The position numbers and the translations under genes were made by a program. Of a DNA stretch of 64,000 bases, positions 34,269 through 42,465 are shown one piece after another. Where the stretch lies: positions 81,452 through 145,451 of the forward strand of contig PHBH01000034.1 of NCBI GenBank assembly GCA_002840535.1, written 5' to 3'. The stretch is from Deltaproteobacteria bacterium HGW-Deltaproteobacteria-15. Its GTDB lineage: Bacteria > Desulfobacterota > DSM-4660 > Desulfatiglandales > HGW-15. Each line of letters opens with the position of its first letter. Within the stretch, counting starts at the first letter, position 1. The notes beneath the pieces are model-generated. The model did no database searches, had not been told where the DNA came from, and saw only the letters and a program-made list of their open reading frames with translations.

Positions 34269-35279
34269 TTATTGCCAGGGAAAGGCACCCTTCGGCAACG
34301 CCTTTCTGGAACTGACTTCCCTTAGCTTGGGGCCATATTCCGGCGCATTCTCGATGACGAATTTCCAGGTCTCCTCGTAGCAGATCTTCCGGAACTTCTC
34401 CGCCTCTTCCGGGGCCAGGGCGATGGTCTTCATGCCCGCTTTCTTTCTCACATCATCCTCTTTGGCCTCGATCATGGAGTTTCTCATGGAGGCGATGTAC
34501 TCCACGTCCTGCATGATCTCCATGAGCAGATCCTGCATGTCCTTGGGGATCTTCTTCCACTTGTCCATGTTGATCATGGTGGCCGGCTCCATCTGGAACA
34601 CGCCCGGATCGATCACGAACTTGGTCACCTCCTGAAGACCCCAGCTGATCACACCCACATTCGGCCACATGAATCCGTCCACAACTCCTCTTTCCATGGC
34701 CGTGTAAATCTCGGTAGGTTCAACAGTCACCGGAGTTGCGCCAAGGGCCTTGATGAAAGGGATGTAGAGGGGCATGACCCGTATTCTCATGCCCTTGAAA
34801 TCCTCCACCTTTTCGATCTTCTTGTTGGTGAACACCTTGAACGGAAGGAGGTTGTGCATTCTGCCCAGATATTTCGCGTTGACTCTCTTCGCGAAAATCT
34901 CACCCCAGATCTCGAATGCACCGGTTTTTCTCTCTTCCCATTCGGCAAGCTCCGTCAGCCCTTTTATCCATGCCTCGGGCATTACAGGCTTCATGTAGCC
35001 GAAGGGGTAATACAGGTTCATGTCCACGGTCCCTGCCTTTATGGCTTGCGCCTGATCAAACGCCTTGAGCACCTCCGGCCCGCCTACCCAGTCGATCTTG
35101 AGCTTGCCCCCGGATCGCTGGTGGACCTTTTCAATGAATATGGGAACCGGGTCGTTGTTGAGATGGTTCTTCGGAAAGGCGGTCACCGCCTTCAGCACGG
35201 TTGTCTGGCTGTGGACCGCCGGCGCGCTGAAAACCACCATGAGAGCCAGAACGATTGCCCCTAGTACCGCTTTCTTCAT
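34269..35279 (-). CDS. dctP: TRAP transporter substrate-binding protein (DctP family)
   Basis: This 336-residue periplasmic protein has a signal peptide (MKKAVLGAIVLALMVV to about VHSQ, residue 25). The family stretch GMRIRVMPLYIPFIKALG with the carboxylate-binding Arg, then TVEPTEIYTAMERGVVDGFMWP, is clear, indicating an organic-acid ligand held by an arginine salt bridge. The ATG at 35279 follows GGGAGG; the frame continues upstream but without support. It is the first gene of the transporter and probably of the whole catabolic unit. Confidence 0.9.
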   Translation of the reverse strand: MKKAVLGAIVLALMVVFSAPAVHSQTTVLKAVTAFPKNHLNNDPVPIFIEKVHQRSGGKLKIDWVGGPEVLKAFDQAQAIKAGTVDMNLYYPFGYMKPVMPEAWIKGLTELAEWEERKTGAFEIWGEIFAKRVNAKYLGRMHNLLPFKVFTNKKIEKVEDFKGMRIRVMPLYIPFIKALGATPVTVEPTEIYTAMERGVVDGFMWPNVGVISWGLQEVTKFVIDPGVFQMEPATMINMDKWKKIPKDMQDLLMEIMQDVEYIASMRNSMIEAKEDDVRKKAGMKTIALAPEEAEKFRKICYEETWKFVIENAPEYGPKLREVSSRKALPKGAFPWQ

Positions 35280-35568
35280 ATCAGCCTCCCTTGTATAGGC
35301 CCCGCCGTTTATGAGAGCCCTTCTATGAGTACATGCCAAAACCCCGGGCCACCTCGCATGCCGTGAAACGAGCCAGGATCACCTCCTTCCCCTGCAATTT
35401 GCGTTTGTGCAAGGCAGGTCTTCATCGAGGCTTCGGCAGGTGGCGCGCACATGCGCTTCCCCAAGCGCTCCTCGCTTTTGAAAAAAGACCCCCATGCTCA
35501 AACCTCACTCAAACGGATATTTCATAGAGCTAAAGTGTTACAAGAAACGAAATTCCTGCCCATGAGGG

Positions 35569-36132
35569 CTATCGCATCCCAATCCCTTTAAAGAAAATCT
35601 CGGCAAAGGTCTCCGAGACGTTTGCGGCGGAATCCGGTCGCGAGTAATCAAACCAATAGAAAAGCCATGAACACATCCCGATCAAGGCAAAAGCGGCGAA
35701 GGTGATGTCCAAAGGCTTGGCCTTTCCTGCCGCCTCCATCTCCCCTATGGCGTTTCGGACCAGGTCGAACGCCCTTCTCCAGACTTTGGTGATTGCCTTT
35801 TGATGGTGAGGATCCAGCCTTCCAACCTCATGGATGAGTACCCGTACGTACGGCTTTCTGGCCAGAAGTTCTGTATATCGCTTCAGGAAGAAGCGTGTGC
35901 GGTCCTCCGGGTCTTGTATCGATTCGGCCTCATTGATAATCGGGTTCATATCTCTTGCGACGGCGTATTCGTGAAGGAGATAAAGCAGGTGCTCCTTGCT
36001 CTCGAAGTAGTGAAAGAGCCCTCCCTTGCTGAGCCCCAACGCCTTGGCGATAAGCGACAAAGGGGTGTTGTCATAGCCCCGTTCCGTAAAAAGGTCCAAG
36101 GCTTTCTGGTAGATCTCTTCTCTGCGGTCCAT
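35569..36132 (-). CDS. TetR family transcriptional regulator
   Basis: This regulator of about 187 residues (from the ATG at 36132, MDRREEIYQKALDLFTERGYDNTPLS) has an N-terminal helix-turn-helix (IAKALGLSKGGLFHYFESKEHLLYLL) and a C-terminal ligand domain. The TTG at 36165 would add 11 residues but would overlap the palindrome-like site. In this position, upstream of and in line with the TRAP and acyl-CoA genes, it is a good candidate for an acyl-CoA-responsive repressor of the cluster. The start lacks a clear Shine-Dalgarno. Confidence 0.88.
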   Translation of the reverse strand: MDRREEIYQKALDLFTERGYDNTPLSLIAKALGLSKGGLFHYFESKEHLLYLLHEYAVARDMNPIINEAESIQDPEDRTRFFLKRYTELLARKPYVRVLIHEVGRLDPHHQKAITKVWRRAFDLVRNAIGEMEAAGKAKPLDITFAAFALIGMCSWLFYWFDYSRPDSAANVSETFAEIFFKGIGMR

Positions 36133-36163
36133 GGTGGAAGAATGATTTATTGAGGTGAAAAGC

Positions 36164-36180
36164 AACCGGTCGGTCGGTTT
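36164..36180. promoter_or_regulatory. Possible TetR operator
   Basis: AACCGGTCGGTCGGTTT lies just upstream of the regulator gene. CCGGTCGG-type repeats resemble operators of TetR-family fatty-acid and acyl-CoA regulators (ACCGACCGGTCGGT-like). It is not a perfect palindrome. This is inferred from position and pattern only. Confidence 0.35.
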
Positions 36181-36322
36181 TATAATCTTCTACGCCCATT
36201 CTTTTGTCAAGGTAAAAGGATCAAGGCAAAAGGATGTTGAAATTTGTATGACTTGGATGGTATGGAACTTTTCTATCCTCCGACTGGGTGCGAAGGTCCG
36301 GCGGTGGAGAGGGTGAAGCAGG

Positions 36323-36970
36323 ATGAACCACGACTACAGGCTCGCCAGAGAGCGAATGGTCAGGAACCATCTGATTTCCCGTGGGATCACCGATAAACGG
36401 GTGCTTCAGGCAATGGGGAGGATTCAGAGGCATGTCTTCATCGAGGAGGCCCTGCATGGAGAGGCGTACAACGACCATCCCCTTCCAATAGGACATCAAC
36501 AGACTATCTCACAGCCATATATCGTGGCCATGATGACCGAAGCCCTTGAGCTCAAGGGAACGGAGAAGACCCTTGAGATAGGGACCGGCAGCGGCTACCA
36601 GACCGCTATTCTGGCCGATCTTTCCAGGACCGTATACACTGTGGAAAGGATTCGGCCGCTGCTGGAAAACGCCAGGAAGCTTCTGGAAAGCCAGGGCTTC
36701 TCCAACATCCTTTTCAAGGGCAATGACGGAACCTTCGGGTGGAAAGACTTCGAACCGTATGATGCCATCATCGTTACTGCAGGATCGCCGAAGATCCCCG
36801 AGCCTCTCCTGAAGCAGCTCTCGGAAAAGGGAAGGATGGTCATCCCCGTGGGGAACAGGGCCGGTCAGGATTTGATCAAGGTGACAAGGGTTGGGAACAG
36901 CTTCAAGGAGGAGAACCTTGGCGGCTGCCGCTTTGTGGATCTCATAGGCACCCATGGATGGGATGCATAG
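36323..36970 (+). CDS. pcm: Protein-L-isoaspartate O-methyltransferase
   Basis: This 215-residue SAM-dependent methyltransferase repairs isoaspartyl residues in aged proteins. Motif I LEIGTGSGYQTAILA, the family-specific GHQQTISQPYIVAMMTE region and DAIIVTAGSPKIPEPLLKQL are all present. It is monocistronic on the rightward strand. The A and G of its TAG stop are also the first bases of an inverted-repeat element. Confidence 0.93.
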   Translation: MNHDYRLARERMVRNHLISRGITDKRVLQAMGRIQRHVFIEEALHGEAYNDHPLPIGHQQTISQPYIVAMMTEALELKGTEKTLEIGTGSGYQTAILADLSRTVYTVERIRPLLENARKLLESQGFSNILFKGNDGTFGWKDFEPYDAIIVTAGSPKIPEPLLKQLSEKGRMVIPVGNRAGQDLIKVTRVGNSFKEENLGGCRFVDLIGTHGWDA

Positions 36971-37098
36971 CGGGTTGCTGAAAAACGCCCATCTACGTCG
37001 TTGCCCTTGTCCCGCCTCGTTGCGGCGTACTCAAATGTACGCCTCACTCGTCGAGACGGCGGGCGCCTCGTATCTGGGCATTTTTGAGCAACCCGCTG
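36969..37098. repeat. TAGCGGGTTGCTGAAAAA inverted-repeat element, short copy
   Basis: Termini AGCGGGTTGCTGAAAAACGC (36969 on) and the near complement ending 37098 (GCATTTTTGAGCAACCCGCT) form long imperfect arms. Compared with the copy at 24371-24574, both arms changed together (CAGG/CCTG to CGGG/CCCG). The interior has the hairpin GGCGTACTCAAATGTACGCC. It begins inside the pcm stop codon. Confidence 0.87.
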
Positions 37099-37173
37099 CA
37101 GAGGTCATCAAAAGAGGATGGCGATAAGAGCGCTTCGAGGTGCGGCGGGACATGGCGATTGAGTTGCAGATAC

Positions 37174-37277
37174 TTGGAGATGAGAAGGTGAGAAGGTTAG
37201 AAGATAAGGGACTCGCAGGTTCTTTTCTCGACTTCTTGTCTTCTCATCTTCTCATCTTCTCATCTTCTTACCTTCCC
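37174..37277. repeat. Inverted repeat of GATGAGAAG / CTTCTCAT units
   Basis: GATGAGAAG, GTGAGAAG, GTTAGAAG (37179-37203) face three perfect CTTCTCAT octads plus variants (37232-37273). The right arm ends about 10 bases before the recG ATG and leaves it without any purine-rich ribosome site. A one-armed relative is at 45789-45812. Confidence 0.8.
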
Positions 37278-37285
37278 TCTTCCAC

Positions 37286-39412
37286 ATGATCGCCGGAAAA
37301 GACACATTTCTCAAACGATTTCAAAGGTTCGACCAGCCGGTCTCCTGCCTGAAAGGGATCGGGCCTTTGAGATCCGGTCTGCTCATGAAGAAGGGGATCC
37401 GGACTGTTCCGGATCTTCTCTTCTTCACCCCCATCCGCTACGAGGACCGAACCCGGGTCACCCCGATCGCGGAAGCGGTCGAAGGGGAATACACCATGGT
37501 GTCAGGCCGGGTGATATCAGGGGGAGAGCAACAATTTCCTCGAAGCCGCAAGCGTCTCTTCAAGATTCTCCTCGAGGATGAGCATGAATCCTTCATCGAA
37601 CTGATCTGGTTTCGATATCGCAAAATCCATCTCAGCGGTTTCCTGGCGTCCGGATGCCGTTTGACAGCATATGGCAGGGTGGAAGGGGGCCGGCATCGAA
37701 GACAGATGATCCACCCGGAGATTCATCAGGTCACGGATAAGGGGAAGGACAGCCGGGAAGGGCTCGGCATCTATCCTGTGTATTCAGCGATCAATGGAAT
37801 GACCCCTTCGGCGGTCAGAAAGGCCGTAGCGCTTGCCCTGCAGCAGTTCCTTCCTTCCATGTTCGATCCTGTCCCAGAGGAGATCAGGAGGGAAAACGAG
37901 CTTCCGCATCTTGGGGAGGCCATCAGAAACGTGCATTCCCCCTGTTCCTCATCCTCCGTTGACAAGCTCAATGCATTCGATACCCCCTTTCACAAGAGGA
38001 TGGTCTTTGACCGGTTTTTTCTGGTCATGCTTCTGGTGGCTTTTCTGAAAAAGAGAAGACATAAACGAACCGCTCCCCACTGGCCGATTTCTCACTCCTT
38101 GCAGGAAAATTTCAAGAGGCTCCTGCCGTTTCAACTCACAGGGGATCAGGCCAATGCTCTCAGGGACATTCTGAATGATTTCGCTTCGGGAAGACCGATG
38201 AACCGGCTTTTGCTGGGCGATGTGGGATGCGGCAAGACCGTCGTGGCGGCGCTTGCCGCACATCTCTGCGTCCGCAACGGCTGTCAGGCCGCGCTCATGG
38301 CTCCCACTCAGGTGCTTGCCCTTCAGCACCTGGAGTATTTCAGGGGATTGCATCCGGGATTTGATTTCCAGCCGATCCTGATCACGGGTCGACTCAAGCC
38401 GGCCGAAAGGTCTGCGGCCTGCAAGGAAATCGCAGAGGGCAGGCATAACCTCGTAATAGGGACCCAGGCCCTCGTTCAGGAAACTCTTTTGTTCAGGAAG
38501 CTGGGGCTCGTCATCATCGATGAACAGCAGCGGTTCGGGGTCAGGGTGCGCGCCATGCTGGAGCAAAAGGAGGTGCGCGCTCATCAGCTTGTCATGTCCG
38601 CCACTCCGATTCCCAGGACACTCGCCATTGCCGCATATGGAGATATGGACCTTTCCGTGATCAGGGAATTTCCCCGGGACAGGGCCCCCGTGCTCACATA
38701 CATTTTGGGAAAAGAGCGCAAGAGGAGTGTGTTCGAAAGGTTGAAAAAGCGTCTGGCCGAAGGCGAACAGGCCTTTGTCATCTGTCCCGCCATCGAGGGA
38801 GCGGAAGAGGAGGATCTGAAGGATGCGGTTCACATGGCGGAGAGTTTGAAAAGGCTTTTTTCTCCCGCTTACGAAGTGGGCCTGATCCACGGCCGGCTGC
38901 CTGACGAAGAAAAGCTGGCGGTGATGGAAAAGTTCCGACGAGGGGTTCTGCATATCCTTGTCGGCACGACGATCCTGGAAGTGGGAGTTCATGTGCCGAA
39001 GGCCACTGTCATGATCATCGAACACCCGGAGCGTTTCGGGTTGTCGCAACTTCATCAACTTCGGGGCAGAGTCGGCAGGGGTTCCAAGCGGGGGCTTTGT
39101 CTGCTGATGATTCCCGAGAATCTTTCGGAAAAGGCGCTCCTCAGGTTGCAGGTTCTTGTGAACAGCCTGGATGGATTCGAGATCGCACAAAAAGACATGG
39201 AGCAGCGGGGATACGGTCAATTCGCAGGGACAATGCAGGCAGGGATGGGCGAGCTCGATCTCTCGGAGATGCTCAGGGAGTCGGACCTTCTTTTCAGGGC
39301 GAAAAGCGCGGCGGAAAAGCTGATAGATGGGGACCCCGAGCTCTCGGAATTGGATCACCGCCCGCTCAAGACATTTGTGGACGGCATGTTAACGACACCG
39401 GTTGATCTCTAG
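37286..39412 (+). CDS. recG: ATP-dependent DNA helicase RecG
   Basis: This 708-residue helicase remodels stalled replication forks and Holliday junctions. The N-terminal wedge/OB domain (ARVxGIGP-like CLKGIGPLRSGLL) is followed by the motor: Walker A GDVGCGKT, LVIIDEQQRFGV (motif II, with Q where H is usual), VMSATPIPRTLA, ATVMIIEHPERFGLSQLHQLRGRVGRG. The C-terminal FEIAQKDMEQRGYGQFAGTMQ-type TRG region is present. The start is the only in-frame ATG after an upstream stop, without a Shine-Dalgarno. Its TAG stop coincides with a truncated TAGCAGGTTGCTGA repeat end. Confidence 0.93.
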   Translation: MIAGKDTFLKRFQRFDQPVSCLKGIGPLRSGLLMKKGIRTVPDLLFFTPIRYEDRTRVTPIAEAVEGEYTMVSGRVISGGEQQFPRSRKRLFKILLEDEHESFIELIWFRYRKIHLSGFLASGCRLTAYGRVEGGRHRRQMIHPEIHQVTDKGKDSREGLGIYPVYSAINGMTPSAVRKAVALALQQFLPSMFDPVPEEIRRENELPHLGEAIRNVHSPCSSSSVDKLNAFDTPFHKRMVFDRFFLVMLLVAFLKKRRHKRTAPHWPISHSLQENFKRLLPFQLTGDQANALRDILNDFASGRPMNRLLLGDVGCGKTVVAALAAHLCVRNGCQAALMAPTQVLALQHLEYFRGLHPGFDFQPILITGRLKPAERSAACKEIAEGRHNLVIGTQALVQETLLFRKLGLVIIDEQQRFGVRVRAMLEQKEVRAHQLVMSATPIPRTLAIAAYGDMDLSVIREFPRDRAPVLTYILGKERKRSVFERLKKRLAEGEQAFVICPAIEGAEEEDLKDAVHMAESLKRLFSPAYEVGLIHGRLPDEEKLAVMEKFRRGVLHILVGTTILEVGVHVPKATVMIIEHPERFGLSQLHQLRGRVGRGSKRGLCLLMIPENLSEKALLRLQVLVNSLDGFEIAQKDMEQRGYGQFAGTMQAGMGELDLSEMLRESDLLFRAKSAAEKLIDGDPELSELDHRPLKTFVDGMLTTPVDL

Positions 39413-39715
39413 CAGGTTGCTGAGGGAGGAAGAGTTGTTCACCGCAGAGGCGCGGAGTACGCGGAGAATTCTTTTGTCTGCCGGGAGATACCGGCAGACA
39501 AAAAGGCTCCCGAAACTAATCTATTGATGTGCTTGCCCATCACAAGTTATGCAGCACATAATATCTTTGAACTAGATGAGAGGCAGGTCTTTTCAATGCC
39601 GGTATCTCCCGGCATTGAAAAAAGCTTATTGCTCTGCGCACTCTGCGTCTCTGCGGTGATACCTCTTGAATTCTCGCTCCTATCTTTTCTCCTGCATCTT
39701 GCTGCAGGGAGCTTT
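39410..39715. repeat. Nested repeat region after recG with twin 13-bp hairpins
   Basis: The recG stop starts TAGCAGGTTGCTGA (39410-39423). Outer arms of CACCGCAGAG, CGCGGAG type (39440-39466) face CTCTGCG, CTCTGCG, CTCTGCGGTG (39631-39658). Between them lie two perfect hairpins of equal geometry, 13 bp with 6-base loops: TTTTGTCTGCCGG loop GAGATA (39472-39503) and TTTTCAATGCCGG loop TATCTC (39590-39621). A CTGCAGGGAG fragment is at 39699-39709. No gene is seen in this gap of 395 bases (39413-39807). Confidence 0.82.
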
Positions 39716-39807
39716 AATCCTGAAATGACTTGCCCCTTGAATAAAACCCCGCCGTGTAATACACCTAAGCAAGCAAAAACACCGAAGAAAGGCAAGAGGA
39801 ACTCCCC

Positions 39808-41313
39808 ATGAGAATTCATGATTTTCCGGAAGAGATTCAGCGCCACCTGCTCCCCCAGCCCGGGGGAGAGATGGTTTACCGATGCCTTGGGTGCCAAAAG
39901 GAAACAGGAATCGACCGCCTCCTTTACACCTGCCCAGACTGCGGCGGGGTTTTTCTGCTCTTTAACAAAGGGTTCAAGAAAGTCAAAGAAAAGGGCGGCC
40001 GAATGTGGAGGCGGATCTTCGATTATCGAAGAATGCTGAACGAGACTCCGTTGAAGGGGATATTCCGCTATTACGAGTTCATTGCGCCCGTGATCCCGCT
40101 CGAGCACATCGTGTACCTGGGTGAAGGGCATACTCCCCTCGTGGAGGCCAACAAGAGCCTGAGAGAGCGGGTGGGCATGCCGTTCTTCTTCAAGAACGAC
40201 GGCTTGAACCCGAGCGCATCGTTTAAAGACAGGGGAATGGCCTGTGCTCTCAGCTTTCTCAACCATTTTGTCAAGAGCCGAAATGTGAAGAATCTGCTGG
40301 CCATATGCGCGTCAACAGGGGATACCTCCGCCTCTGCCGCACTTTATGGGTCCTATCTGGAGGACTTGCTCAGATCGGCGGTTCTTCTCCCCCAGGGAAA
40401 GGTCACGGTTCAGCAGCTTTCCCAGCCGCTTGGGAGCGGGGCCAGGGTTCTGGAGATACCAGGGGTATTTGATGATTGCATGAAGGTCGTCGAATTTCTT
40501 GCAGAGAAATACCCGGTCGCCCTGCTGAATTCAAAAAACAGCTGGCGCATCCTGGGGCAGGAATCCTTTTCCTTCGAGATCTCCCAGGATTTCGATTACG
40601 AGGTCGGCGATAAGGTCATCGTGCTGCCCATTGGAAATGCCGGAAACATCACCGCCGTGATGAGCGGGTTTCTCAAGTTTCATGAAGCCGGAATTATCGA
40701 GCGCCTTCCCAAGATCGTGGGAGTTCAAAGTGAGCATGCAGACCCGGTTTATCGGTACTATCTCGAAGGAGATGAGGAGAAACGCGTCTTCGTGCCTGTA
40801 ACTGTTCAGCCGAGTGTGGCCCAGGCGGCCATGATAGGGAATCCCGTTTCCATGCCCAGGGTGATCGATCTCGTGAAAGCTTACAATAGCGCGGCGGGAG
40901 AGAAAAGGGTCTTTGTCGTGCAGGTAAGCGAACAGGAGATCATGGATGCGATGATGATCGCCAACCGAAACGGCAACATCGCCTGCACACAGGGCGGGGA
41001 ATCCATGGCAGGCCTCGCCAAGGCGGTACGGGAGGGCTATGCCGCCAAGGGAGAAACAGGCATCGTCGATTCCACCGCCCACATGCTCAAGTTCATCTCT
41101 TTTCAGGAAATGTATTTTGAGGACGCGTTCGGACCGGAGTTCGGTGTTCGTGCCAGACCGGAGCTCAGAAATCGCCCTCTCCTAGTCAGACCTGAGAAGG
41201 TCGACCGATTCCCGGAGCCGGGCAGACCTCTCGAGGGAGATGAAATGAAGCGGTTCGTAGAGGAAACCGCAGCCGAAATCGCGAAGATTCTGGAGTTGGA
41301 GCCGGAAAAATAA
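39808..41313 (+). CDS. thrC: Threonine synthase
   Basis: This 501-residue PLP enzyme converts O-phosphohomoserine to threonine. It has an N-terminal zinc-ribbon-like region (CLGC and CPDC at about residues 26-47), the PLP lysine in NPSASFKDRGM, the SKNSWRILGQ segment and GNAGNITAVMSGF for cofactor phosphate binding. The C-terminal end is longer than in short threonine synthases. It starts at an ATG with GGCAAGAGGAACTCCCC upstream and precedes rlmH by 59 bases. Confidence 0.9.
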   Translation: MRIHDFPEEIQRHLLPQPGGEMVYRCLGCQKETGIDRLLYTCPDCGGVFLLFNKGFKKVKEKGGRMWRRIFDYRRMLNETPLKGIFRYYEFIAPVIPLEHIVYLGEGHTPLVEANKSLRERVGMPFFFKNDGLNPSASFKDRGMACALSFLNHFVKSRNVKNLLAICASTGDTSASAALYGSYLEDLLRSAVLLPQGKVTVQQLSQPLGSGARVLEIPGVFDDCMKVVEFLAEKYPVALLNSKNSWRILGQESFSFEISQDFDYEVGDKVIVLPIGNAGNITAVMSGFLKFHEAGIIERLPKIVGVQSEHADPVYRYYLEGDEEKRVFVPVTVQPSVAQAAMIGNPVSMPRVIDLVKAYNSAAGEKRVFVVQVSEQEIMDAMMIANRNGNIACTQGGESMAGLAKAVREGYAAKGETGIVDSTAHMLKFISFQEMYFEDAFGPEFGVRARPELRNRPLLVRPEKVDRFPEPGRPLEGDEMKRFVEETAAEIAKILELEPEK

Positions 41314-41372
41314 GGACTTTTAGAAATCTCCATGGGCATCAACCCACCGCATGGGAGAAGGCAACCCGAACC

Positions 41373-41846
41373 ATGCTGAGAATCAAATTGATTGTAGTGG
41401 ACCGCACCAGGCAGCCGTTCCTCAGGGAGGGGGAGGCCTTCTACATCCAGCGGATTCGAAGATACGCGGTCATGGATTGGAACGAGGTGAGACCTGCAAA
41501 AATCAGGAAGGGCAGACCCGAAGAGGAGATTCTCGGAGAAGAGGCGGAGAATATTGTCAAGAGAATAACCCCGAAAGACTATACGGTCGCCATGGAAAGG
41601 TCTGCCCGGTCGCGTACCTCCGAGGAGATGGCTCTCTGGCTCGAAGGTCTGCAGCAGAAGGGTGTCGAATGCGTCGCTTTTCTTATCGGGGGTCCGCTGG
41701 GGCTGGCAAAGGATGTTCTGGCCGGCGCCCGCGAAGGCTTCTCCCTGTCCCGACTCACCCTTACCCACGAAATGAGCAGGCTCGTGCTCCTCGAGCAGCT
41801 ATACAGGGCCTTCACCATCCTCCGAGGGGAAAAGTACCACAAGTGA
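41373..41846 (+). CDS. rlmH: 23S rRNA pseudouridine-1915 N3-methyltransferase RlmH
   Basis: This 157-residue SPOUT-class methyltransferase acts on helix 69 of 23S rRNA. The signature FLIGGPLGLAKDVL for SAM binding, LTLTHEMSRLVLLEQLYRAF and the C-terminal RGEKYHK (usually GxPYHK) are visible. It probably shares an mRNA with thrC. Confidence 0.92.
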   Translation: MLRIKLIVVDRTRQPFLREGEAFYIQRIRRYAVMDWNEVRPAKIRKGRPEEEILGEEAENIVKRITPKDYTVAMERSARSRTSEEMALWLEGLQQKGVECVAFLIGGPLGLAKDVLAGAREGFSLSRLTLTHEMSRLVLLEQLYRAFTILRGEKYHK

Positions 41847-41976
41847 GGCGGCAAACCTTCAATCTGCCTCTCACAGAGTACACAGAGACAGAGAGTCTTT
41901 TCCGGTGGGTGAAAGAGGTGGGCAATGATCGGATCAGAGGCAGCGAAGCCGTGCCCGGGGAATGTCGACCGTCCGG

Positions 41977-42345
41977 CTATCGATTTCCAGGGCCGGCTTC
42001 CAGGGCCATGGCAATCTTGGTCTTGAGCTCGGTCAGATCAAATGACTTGATCACATAGAAATCTGCTGCAATCGATTTCATGTCCTCCTTGAAAGTATCA
42101 TAGGCGGTGCAGAGAACTACGGGTAAGTCATAATATTTGTTGCGGATATCTTGCAGGAGATCCAGCCCGTTATAATCAACCATCTTGATGTCGAGCACAA
42201 TCAGGTCCGGTTTTTCCTGTTCGATCCTCTCCAGAAGCTTGTACCCGCTGTCTGCGGTGATGACCTCATATCCGGCTTCGGTCAACTCCTCCGAATAGAG
42301 AAAGCGGATATGCTCTTCATCATCCACAATCAGTATCTTGGCCAT
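41977..42345 (-). CDS. Response regulator, single receiver domain
   Basis: This 122-residue stand-alone receiver domain (CheY/Spo0F-like) has the acidic pair DDEEH at its start, phospho-acceptor Asp in LIVLDIKMVDYNG, Thr in LCTAYDTF and Lys in YVIKSFD. No output domain follows. The ATG at 42345 (MAKILIVDDEEH) has GGGGAG upstream. No sensor kinase is nearby, so the partner cannot be named. The gene is convergent with rlmH and lies 121 bases downstream of hisF. Confidence 0.88.
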   Translation of the reverse strand: MAKILIVDDEEHIRFLYSEELTEAGYEVITADSGYKLLERIEQEKPDLIVLDIKMVDYNGLDLLQDIRNKYYDLPVVLCTAYDTFKEDMKSIAADFYVIKSFDLTELKTKIAMALEAGPGNR

Positions 42346-42465
42346 AGTGGGGGCTCCCCAATGTGAAATTATTATGGAAGATAACACAGGTTCCGCCGCT
42401 TGGCAACGTTACCCGCGCACTCAGCGACCTGAAACCTTTCGGTTTGCCTCCAACCTCCGTCTGTC

